A stretch of DNA of 5,029 nt, taken from a bacterium. Its GTDB lineage: Bacteria > Pseudomonadota > Gammaproteobacteria > Burkholderiales > Thiobacteraceae. Of this stretch, positions 1 through 5,029 are shown one piece after another. The stretch is taken from positions 1 through 5,029 of the forward strand of contig DAIAMA010000115.1 of the NCBI GenBank assembly GCA_027438535.1, in the 5' to 3' direction. A model generated the notes under the pieces. The model worked only from the letters and a program-made list of their open reading frames with translations. It was not told the origin of the DNA and ran no database searches. The position numbers were made by a program, and so were the translations under genes. Numbering within the stretch: position 1 is the first letter of the stretch; each line of letters starts with the position of its first letter.

Positions 1-617
1 CCTATCGCATGTTTACCAGCCGCGCCGAGTATCGCCTGAGCTTGCGGGAGGATAATGCTGACTTGCGACTCACCGAAATGGGCCGCAAGCTCGGCGTGGT
101 GGACGATGTGCGCTGGGCGCATTTCGAGCAAAAGCGCGAAGCCATCGCGCGCGAGCAAGAGCGGCTAAAAGCCACCTGGGTTAACCCGCGCATGCTGTCA
201 GAAGCAGATGCGGTGCGCGTGCTTGGCCAGGCGATCGAGCGCGAACACGCGCTCATCGACCTGCTGCGGCGACCGCAAGTCAGCTATACCGGCCTTATGA
301 GTCTGCCCGGCGCAGGCATCGGCGAGAGCGACCCGCAGGTCATCGAGCAAATCGAAATTCAGGCCAAGTACGCCGGATATATCGAACGCCAGCAAGACGA
401 GGTGGAGCGCAGCCGCAGCCAAGAGTCGCTCAAATTGCCCTTGGATTTGGATTATCGCGAAGTACGCGGGCTGTCCATAGAAGTCAGCCAAAAGCTTAAC
501 CAGCATAAGCCGGAAACCTTGGGCCAGGCCGGGCGTATTTCGGGCATAACCCCCGCCGCGATTTCCTTGCTCTTGGTGCACTTGAAGCGCGGCGCCGCCA
601 AAAAGAAAAGCGCATGA
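1..617 (+). CDS. mnmG: tRNA U34 5-carboxymethylaminomethyl modification enzyme MnmG (GidA), C-terminal part
   Basis: MnmG is the FAD-dependent partner of the GTPase MnmE. Together they build the (carboxymethyl)aminomethyl group at C5 of the wobble uridine in certain tRNAs, in the cytoplasm. The reading frame is open from the left edge (first full codon at 3) and ends at TGA 615-617, giving 204 visible residues. The family is about 630 residues long, so this is roughly the last third, and the FAD-binding N-terminus lies outside. Visible hallmarks are [12 protein letters not shown] followed by [11 protein letters not shown] at the start, [14 protein letters not shown] near the middle, and DYREVRGLS...[21 protein letters not shown] near the C-terminus. 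This last region is the helical domain known in the family to contact MnmE and tRNA. The stop overlaps the rsmG start (ATGA). Nothing suggests a break; it is incomplete only because of the window edge. Confidence 0.97.
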   Translation, partial: YRMFTSRAEYRLSLREDNADLRLTEMGRKLGVVDDVRWAHFEQKREAIAREQERLKATWVNPRMLSEADAVRVLGQAIEREHALIDLLRRPQVSYTGLMSLPGAGIGESDPQVIEQIEIQAKYAGYIERQQDEVERSRSQESLKLPLDLDYREVRGLSIEVSQKLNQHKPETLGQAGRISGITPAAISLLLVHLKRGAAKKKSA

Positions 618-1243
618 GCCTGGCCCGACCCTTAGCCGCGGGGTTAAGCGCGCTCGGCTTGAGTCTGGATGCGATACAGCAGCAAAAGCTGCTTGATTAC
701 CTGGCGCTGATTGCCAAGTGGAACAAGGTTTACAACCTGACGGCGGTGCGCGAGCCGGAAGCCATGCTCACTCAACACTTGTTGGATAGTCTGGCCGTGC
801 TGCCCCATTTGCACGCCACGCGGGTCATCGATGTGGGCAGCGGCGCCGGGCTGCCCGGCATACCGTTCGCCATCGCGCGCCCCGCGTGGAAAATCGCCCT
901 GCTGGATTCCAATCACAAAAAAGCCACCTTTTTACGACAAGCCTGTTTAGAGCTAGGGCTTACTAACACGGAGGTCGTGTGCGAGCGGGTAGAGCAATAT
1001 CAGCCTAGCGAAAAATTCAACACGGTGATCTCGCGCGCTTTTTCCGATCTAGGGGAATTTGCACGCCTCACCGCGCACTTGGCGGCAAAAGACGGTAAGC
1101 TTTACGCCATGAAGGGCGTCTACCCCCACGACGAATTGGGGAGACTGCCGCCACAGTTTAAGGCGCAAGAAGTCATCCCGCTGACCGTGCCGGGGATGGA
1201 TGCCAGCCGGCATTTAGTCATCATGGGGGTGGAGGAACAATGA
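614..1243 (+). CDS. rsmG: 16S rRNA (guanine-N7)-methyltransferase RsmG (GidB)
   Basis: RsmG transfers a methyl group from S-adenosylmethionine to N7 of G527 (E. coli numbering) in the 530 loop of 16S rRNA. In several bacteria, loss of the enzyme gives low-level streptomycin resistance. The protein has 209 residues, a normal family length. Features seen are [12 protein letters not shown] at about 36-47, the glycine-rich SAM-binding loop [12 protein letters not shown] at 71-82, the [12 protein letters not shown] segment at about 96-107 (second SAM-contacting strand), SRAF at 140-143, MKG at 166-168, and a terminal RHLVIM strand. The ATG at 614 overlaps the mnmG stop as ATGA. Upstream there is only a purine-rich run (601-610) and no strong Shine-Dalgarno sequence, so translation probably depends on coupling to mnmG. 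The 3' end carries the parA ribosome binding site. Confidence 0.97.
   Translation: MSLARPLAAGLSALGLSLDAIQQQKLLDYLALIAKWNKVYNLTAVREPEAMLTQHLLDSLAVLPHLHATRVIDVGSGAGLPGIPFAIARPAWKIALLDSNHKKATFLRQACLELGLTNTEVVCERVEQYQPSEKFNTVISRAFSDLGEFARLTAHLAAKDGKLYAMKGVYPHDELGRLPPQFKAQEVIPLTVPGMDASRHLVIMGVEEQ
1231..1236 (+). promoter_or_regulatory. Ribosome binding site of parA
   Basis: GGAGGA lies inside the last codons of rsmG, just ahead of the parA ATG at 1240. It is the strongest Shine-Dalgarno match I see in the window and fixes the parA start. Together with the ATGA overlap it suggests that parA can be initiated efficiently by itself as well as by coupling to rsmG. Confidence 0.8.
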
Positions 1244-2022
1244 CCAAAATACTCGCAATCGCAAACCAAAAAGGCGGGGTGGGCAAAACCACGACCAGCG
1301 TCAATTTGGCCGCGAGCCTCGCCGCCGCCCAGCGCCGCGTGCTGCTGATCGACCTTGACCCGCAGGGTAATGCCACCACGGGTAGCGGTATCAACAAAAG
1401 CGAGCTCAGCCAAACCGTGTACCACGTGTTGCTGGAAAGCCACGGCCTGATGGATGTGCGTCAGCGCGCGCCGCAGGGGGGCTACGATGTCATTCCCGCC
1501 AACCGCGAGCTGGCCGGGGCCGAGGTCGAACTGGTGGATGAAGAACATCGCGAACAACGCTTGAAGCTGGCTCTGGCCAAGGTGGCCGATCAATACGATT
1601 ATGTGCTGATTGACTGCCCGCCGGCTTTATCGCTGCTCACCATCAACGGCCTAGTGGCCGCGAGCTCGGTGATGATCCCCATGCAATGCGAGTACTACGC
1701 GCTGGAAGGCCTGAGCGATTTGGTCAACACCGTGAAAAAAGTGCGCGCCAATCTCAACCCGCAACTCGAAATCGAAGGCCTGTTGCGCACCATGTTCGAT
1801 CCGCGCAATGCGCTGGCGCAGCAAGTGTCGGATCAACTGCAGCGGCACTTCGGCGACAAGGTTTACAGCACCGTCATCCCACGCAATATCCGCCTCGCCG
1901 AGGCGCCCAGCTATGGCAAGCCCGCGCTGTTCTATGACCGCGCCTCCAAGGGCGCGTTGGCGTACGTGGCTTTAGCCGGGGAATTTTTGCAGCGGGGCGA
2001 AGGCGCGGCCGCTCCGGCTTAA
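1240..2022 (+). CDS. parA: Chromosome partitioning ATPase ParA (Soj family)
   Basis: ParA is a deviant-Walker ATPase that binds DNA non-specifically as an ATP dimer. It moves ParB-parS complexes, and so helps segregate newly replicated chromosome origins. The 260-residue protein starts directly with the ATPase domain and has no N-terminal helix-turn-helix, which is the short chromosomal (Soj-like) form. Seen motifs are the deviant Walker A KGGVGKTT at 11-18 with both the signature Lys11 and Lys16, the Walker A' segment LLIDLDPQGNAT at 35-46, and the Walker B segment VLIDCPP at 122-128. Further downstream are the MQCEYYALEGLSDL segment and IPRNIRLAEAPSYGKP, both typical of the family. The start is supported by a strong ribosome binding site. 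It overlaps rsmG by 4 bp and is followed 32 bp later by its partner parB. Confidence 0.97.
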   Translation: MTKILAIANQKGGVGKTTTSVNLAASLAAAQRRVLLIDLDPQGNATTGSGINKSELSQTVYHVLLESHGLMDVRQRAPQGGYDVIPANRELAGAEVELVDEEHREQRLKLALAKVADQYDYVLIDCPPALSLLTINGLVAASSVMIPMQCEYYALEGLSDLVNTVKKVRANLNPQLEIEGLLRTMFDPRNALAQQVSDQLQRHFGDKVYSTVIPRNIRLAEAPSYGKPALFYDRASKGALAYVALAGEFLQRGEGAAAPA

Positions 2023-2054
2023 ATCAAATTCAGTTGCAACCCGGATCACAATAA

Positions 2055-2912
2055 ATGGCAAAACCCAAAGGCCTAGGCCGAGGCTTAGACGCCCTGCTTG
2101 GCGACACAAGCACCACCGTCAGCGGAGACGCTTCGGAGTCCTTGCGCGAACTCGATATCGGCCAATTACAACCCGGCAAGTATCAGCCGCGCGCGCATAT
2201 GGACCAAGCATCGCTCGCCGCATTGGCGGACTCGATCAAGTCCCAGGGCATCATGCAGCCTATCCTGGTGCGCAAGGTGGAGAACCATCGCTTTGAAATT
2301 ATCGCCGGTGAACGGCGTTGGCGCGCGGCGCAAATCGCCGGCTTGAAACAGGTTCCGGTAGTCGTTCGAGAAGTGCCGGACGAAGCCGCGCTGGCCATGG
2401 CGCTGATCGAAAATATTCAGCGCGAAGATTTAAACCCAATCGAAGAGGCGCAAGGGATCAAGCGCTTGATCGACGAATTCGCCATGACGCATGAAGGCGC
2501 CGCCGAAGCCGTGGGCCGCTCGCGTTCCGCGGTCAGCAATTTGCTGCGCTTGCTCAATTTGCCCAAAACGGTGCAAGACATGGTGCTGCAAGGCGTGCTC
2601 GATATGGGCCATGCTCGCGCCCTGCTGCCGCTCTCTCCGTCCAAGCAACTCGAAGCCGCGCACGAGATCGAGCACAAGGGCCTCTCGGTGCGCGAAGCCG
2701 AACGCCTCGTGGCGAAACTGCTCAAACCCGAAGCGCCCAAAAAACACCCGAGCCCGGATCGCGATACCTTAAGGCTGCAAGAAGACCTCGCCGAAAAACT
2801 CGGCGCGGCCGTCACCATCAAGCACGAAAAAAAAGGCGCGGGCAAACTCATCATCGACTACGCCAGCTTGGCGCAACTGGATGCGATCATTCAGCGCATC
2901 GCGCGCGAATAA
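2055..2912 (+). CDS. parB: Chromosome partitioning protein ParB (Spo0J family)
   Basis: ParB binds parS sites near the origin, spreads as a CTP-dependent sliding clamp and stimulates the ATPase of ParA. The 285-residue protein shows the full domain order. The N-terminal ParA-activating segment GLGRGLDALLG is at 6-16. The ParB/Srx CTPase core includes IMQPILVR at about 66-73, GERRWRA at 85-91 and ENIQRE at 119-124. The helix-turn-helix follows at about 145-170 (GRSRSAVSNLLRLLNLP), and the C-terminal dimerisation domain (IKHEKKGAGKLIIDY onward) reaches the stop. The start is favoured because GLGRGLDALLG normally sits at the very N-terminus; only a weak GGA lies 9 bp upstream. An A8 run at 2827-2834 falls in the C-terminal domain. 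The gene ends 13 bp from the convergent ureG. Confidence 0.97.
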   Translation: MAKPKGLGRGLDALLGDTSTTVSGDASESLRELDIGQLQPGKYQPRAHMDQASLAALADSIKSQGIMQPILVRKVENHRFEIIAGERRWRAAQIAGLKQVPVVVREVPDEAALAMALIENIQREDLNPIEEAQGIKRLIDEFAMTHEGAAEAVGRSRSAVSNLLRLLNLPKTVQDMVLQGVLDMGHARALLPLSPSKQLEAAHEIEHKGLSVREAERLVAKLLKPEAPKKHPSPDRDTLRLQEDLAEKLGAAVTIKHEKKGAGKLIIDYASLAQLDAIIQRIARE

Positions 2913-2925
2913 CGCCGGACGCAGG
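2913..2925. other. Convergent parB/ureG intergenic gap
   Basis: Only 13 bp separate the parB and ureG stop codons. No hairpin followed by a T-run is visible on either strand. The best inverted repeat nearby, 2930-2938 with 2942-2949 (about 8 bp with one bulged C and a 3-base loop), lies within the end of ureG and lacks a T tract. Transcription of each operon probably continues some distance into the other. This is an inference from the absence of a terminator. Confidence 0.6.
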
Positions 2926-3549
2926 CTAGGGTTTCGCTTCGAGCAAACCTTGCGCCGCGATAAAGTGCGCGATCTCCGCGAGCCCTTGGCCGGTTTTTAG
3001 ATTGCTGAAAATAAACGGCCGCGCACCGCGCATTTTTTTCGCGTCGCGTTCCATCACCTCAAGCGAGGCACCCACCATGGGCGCGAGGTCGATCTTGTTG
3101 ATGATCAGCAAGTCGGATTTGGTAATGCCCGGACCGCCCTTGCGCGGAATTTTGTCGCCGGCGGCGACATCGATCACATACAGCGTGAGATCGGAAAGTT
3201 CGGGGCTAAAAGTCGCGGCTAAATTATCGCCACCGCTTTCCACGAAAATGACATCGAGGCCCGGGAATTTCGATGACAGGCGCGCTACCGCCTCCAGATT
3301 GATCGAGGCATCTTCGCGTATCGCGGTATGCGGGCAGCCGCCGGTTTCCACGCCGATGATGCGCTCCGGCGCGAGCGCTTCATTGCGTACCAGAAATTGC
3401 GCATCTTCTTCCGTATAGATGTCGTTGGTGACGACCGCGATGTTGTATTGATCGCGTAGCAGGCGGCATAGCGACAAAGTTAATGCCGTTTTGCCGGAGC
3501 CGACCGGGCCGCCGATGCCGACGCGTAAGGGTTGAGTACGAGCGTTCAT
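2926..3549 (-). CDS. ureG: Urease accessory GTPase UreG
   Basis: UreG is a SIMIBI-class GTPase. It hydrolyses GTP during insertion of the two nickel ions into apo-urease, working with UreD/UreH, UreF and nickel-loaded UreE in the cytoplasm. From the start chosen here it has 207 residues, normal for the family. Visible motifs are the P-loop GPVGSGKT at 14-21, the invariant nickel-binding CPH motif at 72-74, ESGGDNL at 104-110 (switch/Walker B region), and the guanine-specificity motif NKID at 151-154. Two in-frame ATGs are possible. The one at 3549 has GGAA 3 bases upstream and gives the short N-terminus typical of the family. The one at 3558 adds three residues but has only a poorly spaced GAG. 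The gene is last in the operon and ends 13 bp from convergent parB. Confidence 0.97.
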   Translation of the reverse strand: MNARTQPLRVGIGGPVGSGKTALTLSLCRLLRDQYNIAVVTNDIYTEEDAQFLVRNEALAPERIIGVETGGCPHTAIREDASINLEAVARLSSKFPGLDVIFVESGGDNLAATFSPELSDLTLYVIDVAAGDKIPRKGGPGITKSDLLIINKIDLAPMVGASLEVMERDAKKMRGARPFIFSNLKTGQGLAEIAHFIAAQGLLEAKP

Positions 3550-3552
3550 AAT

Positions 3553-3556
3553 TTCC
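3553..3556 (-). promoter_or_regulatory. Probable ribosome binding site deciding the ureG start
   Basis: On the minus strand GGAA stands three bases before the ATG at 3549-3547. It overlaps the alternative upstream ATG at 3558-3556. The spacing is short but better than the GAG two bases before the upstream ATG, so the downstream start is preferred. The match is weak and the call is tentative. Confidence 0.35.
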
Positions 3557-3561
3557 ATTTC

Positions 3562-4239
3562 TCAAGAGCGAAATAAGCGGGAATATTGGGTTTCGTGTTG
3601 GCTGCACGCAATAGCGAAGCCCGGAGCGAAGTTGCTGTAATCCCTTGCGGAAAGTTGCTGCGCACGCGCGACGATAGGCGCGATGCGCGCACCCAGCGCA
3701 AACATAATCCGTTGCCCCGCTGCTTGACCCAGCGGCACGGCTTTGATCGCCGCCATGGTTTGATTCTCGACCCACGACCACAGATAAGCAGTAAGCGCCG
3801 CGTCTCCCTCGATTTGCCACGCCGTCGCGGCGCAAGCCCAGATAATGGGATAGGCGGGTGTTTCGAGCGCATGGATGAGCGTCAGCGTGGGCGCGCTCTC
3901 TTCACCTAATTCACGCAACAAGCGCACCAGTGAGAACGCCATTTGCAGTGTCTCGGCACGCAATTCAACACTCTCGCGGCTGGCGAGATAGCGCGCATTC
4001 AGATCGCTAAGCAGCGCGGCATCATTCGCGCGGCAGGCGCGCAGCATTTGCGCCAGTAACGGCGCCTCATAGCGGCCCATATTCCATTCCAGCAGATCGC
4101 CGATCCAAACGAGCGTGCTTGCTTCGTCGCGCACCACCTCCGATTCGGCGACCCACTCTAAGCCTTGGGAGTACGCATAAGCGCCAACAGGAAGCGTGGG
4201 GCTGGCAAGCTGTAGCAGGCGCGCGAGTTGCAGGCTCAT
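3562..4239 (-). CDS. ureF: Urease accessory protein UreF
   Basis: UreF is an all-helical dimeric scaffold. It binds UreD/UreH on apo-urease and recruits the UreG dimer, controlling GTP-dependent nickel insertion. The 225-residue protein shows the family landmarks: SPTLPVGAYAYSQGLE at 13-28, the WSWVENQ...AIKAVPLGQ..GQR block at 154-177, and the C-terminal SQHETQYSRLFRS at 213-225, the tail known to be needed for complex formation. The frame stays open another 58 codons upstream to 4413. That extension overlaps ureE and has no UreF-like sequence, so the start is placed at the ATG at 4239, whose ATGA overlaps the ureE stop. No Shine-Dalgarno sequence is visible upstream, which points to translational coupling with ureE. 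The stop lies 12 bp before the preferred ureG start. Confidence 0.96.
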   Translation of the reverse strand: MSLQLARLLQLASPTLPVGAYAYSQGLEWVAESEVVRDEASTLVWIGDLLEWNMGRYEAPLLAQMLRACRANDAALLSDLNARYLASRESVELRAETLQMAFSLVRLLRELGEESAPTLTLIHALETPAYPIIWACAATAWQIEGDAALTAYLWSWVENQTMAAIKAVPLGQAAGQRIMFALGARIAPIVARAQQLSARDYSNFAPGFAIACSQHETQYSRLFRS

Positions 4240-4721
4240 GGCAGTGCGCGATATTGATGAATGATAGAGGTCGTGCGAGTTTCGCCACCATGCGTGTGAC
4301 CAAGGCCATAGGCGCCGGACTCCGGTTCGAACGGCGCGATGACCTCGGCGATAGGCAAGCCGAGGCCGAGTATCATGGCGCGTAATACATGGTCGGCGGC
4401 GAAGCGCAGCCAACCGTCACCCAATTGCACCGCCACATGCCGGTTGCCTAAATGATAAGCGGCGCGCGCGAGCAGCAAGGAATCTGCGCTGCGTGCCTCC
4501 ATCAGCGTTTCCGGCGCGGCGACTACTTCCACGATGCGGCCATCGTTAGCCGCGATCTTGTCGCCGTGATGCAGAACCGTGCCGCGATCGAGAAACAGAC
4601 CCGTGTCCTCGCCTGATTCCGCGTGTGTGCGCAAGCGGCATTTGCAACGCAGCTCGAATGCCAGCACCAGCCGTTCGGTGGCGGTGGCATCAAGGGGCGC
4701 ATGTTGTTCGATGACGAGCAT
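4236..4721 (-). CDS. ureE: Urease nickel metallochaperone UreE
   Basis: UreE is a homodimeric nickel carrier that delivers Ni(II) through UreG to the urease activation complex. The 161-residue protein has an N-terminal peptide-binding-like domain (about 1-70, with GLFLDRGTVLHHGDKI at 41-56) and a C-terminal metal-binding domain. The latter includes YHLGNRHVAVQ at 89-99, where His95 matches the family's conserved dimer-interface nickel ligand, then DHVL at 110-113 and GLGHTHGG at 139-146. The His-rich tail of Klebsiella-type UreE is absent: after HTHGG there is only one more His (155). The ATG at 4721 is chosen because the 86-codon upstream extension overlaps ureC and is not UreE-like. It follows the ureC stop by 1 bp (TGA-T-ATG) with no clear Shine-Dalgarno sequence, so coupled re-initiation is likely. 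The stop overlaps ureF. Confidence 0.96.
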   Translation of the reverse strand: MLVIEQHAPLDATATERLVLAFELRCKCRLRTHAESGEDTGLFLDRGTVLHHGDKIAANDGRIVEVVAAPETLMEARSADSLLLARAAYHLGNRHVAVQLGDGWLRFAADHVLRAMILGLGLPIAEVIAPFEPESGAYGLGHTHGGETRTTSIIHQYRALP

Positions 4722-4722
4722 A

Positions 4723-5029
4723 TCAGAACAAAAAATATCGTTGCGCCATGGGCAGCACTTGCGCCGGTTCGCACACCAGCAATTCGCCGTCGGCACGCAC
4801 AGCATAGGTTTCTGGGTCGACGTCGACTTTAGGTAGCGCGTTGTTGTGCACCATGTCTTGTTTCTTAACGTGGCGTGTATTGCGCACCACTTCCAAGGGC
4901 TTTTTAAGGCCCAATGCCCGCACCGCCGGATTCTGCATCGCTGCTTGCGAGACAAAAGTAAGCGAAGTGACAAGCGCACCGCCGAAGGCGCCGAACATCG
5001 GCCGGTAATGCACCGGTTGCGGCGTGGGA
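4723..5029 (-). CDS. ureC: Urease subunit alpha UreC, C-terminal end
   Basis: UreC is the catalytic subunit of urease, which hydrolyses urea to ammonia and carbamate at a dinuclear nickel site. Only the last 101 residues or so of about 570 are present. The frame runs off the right edge of the window, and the upstream GTG at 5013 is an internal Val codon, not a start. The sequence matches the family's end: [14 protein letters not shown], then [26 protein letters not shown], and the hallmark terminal [10 protein letters not shown]. The nickel ligands and the carbamylated lysine lie upstream, outside the window. The gene ends 1 bp before ureE, in the usual ureC-ureE-ureF-ureG order, and no damage is visible. 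Confidence 0.97.
   Translation of the reverse strand, partial: PTPQPVHYRPMFGAFGGALVTSLTFVSQAAMQNPAVRALGLKKPLEVVRNTRHVKKQDMVHNNALPKVDVDPETYAVRADGELLVCEPAQVLPMAQRYFLF

Noticed and set aside
1120..1593. Open frame of 157 codons on the minus strand, opposite parA and the end of rsmG
   Set aside because: It lies antisense to two clearly identified genes, has no recognisable domain and no good ribosome binding site. GC-rich coding sequence often leaves such frames open.
2023..2054. Possible promoter or regulatory site between parA and parB
   Set aside because: The 32 bp gap shows no -35/-10 pair with proper spacing, no palindrome of note and only a weak GGA. It looks like a simple intra-operon spacer.
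2930..2949. Inverted repeat as a rho-independent terminator for parB
   Set aside because: The stem has a bulged C, a three-base loop and no T-run on either side, and it lies inside the ureG coding end. It does not meet the criteria for an intrinsic terminator.
3778..3788. DnaA-box-like sequence in ureF
   Set aside because: The reverse complement begins TTATC but continues TGTG, not CACA, so it fails the DnaA-box consensus. It stands alone inside a coding region.
3380..3835. Open frame of 151 codons on the minus strand overlapping ureF and ureG
   Set aside because: It is a different frame of the same strand covering well-supported UreF and UreG coding sequence. The translation is Arg-rich and resembles no protein I know.
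4240..4413. 58-codon N-terminal extension of the ureF frame
   Set aside because: It overlaps ureE, is Arg- and His-rich, and is followed by a perfectly normal UreF N-terminus at 4239. It is an open frame by chance.
4722..4979. 86-codon N-terminal extension of the ureE frame
   Set aside because: It overlaps the ureC C-terminus and has a Cys/Arg-rich composition unlike UreE, whose normal N-terminus begins at 4721.

Overview
The window is a compact, GC-rich stretch of a bacterial chromosome with almost no non-coding DNA. It holds two gene blocks that converge near position 2920. Gene content, protein sequence style and the mnmG-rsmG-parA-parB order suggest a proteobacterium, most likely a betaproteobacterium. 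That placement is from memory of family sequences, not from a search.

The plus-strand block (1-2912) contains the C-terminal third of mnmG (tRNA wobble-uridine modification), then rsmG (16S rRNA m7G methyltransferase), parA and parB (chromosome partitioning). mnmG/rsmG and rsmG/parA are joined by ATGA stop-start overlaps, and parB follows parA after 32 bp, so the four genes look like one operon. In many bacteria this cluster lies near oriC. No DnaA-box cluster and no good parS site is visible here.

The minus-strand block (5029 down to 2926) is the distal half of a urease operon. In transcription order it has the end of ureC (urease alpha subunit), ureE (nickel metallochaperone), ureF (accessory scaffold) and ureG (GTPase). 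The genes are packed with a 1 bp gap, a 4 bp overlap and a gap of 12 bp (3 bp if ureG starts at the upstream ATG). UreE delivers nickel, UreG supplies GTP hydrolysis and UreF links UreG to the apo-urease. ureA, ureB, ureD and most of ureC should lie beyond the right edge.

The two blocks meet tail to tail with only 13 bp between parB and ureG and no convincing terminator. All genes look intact apart from the two cut by the window edges. I see no mobile element, CRISPR array, RNA gene or undescribed system. The points worth a second look are modest: the parB/urease junction, a degenerate parS-like sequence inside parA, a UreE without a His-rich tail, and a choice of ureG starts.
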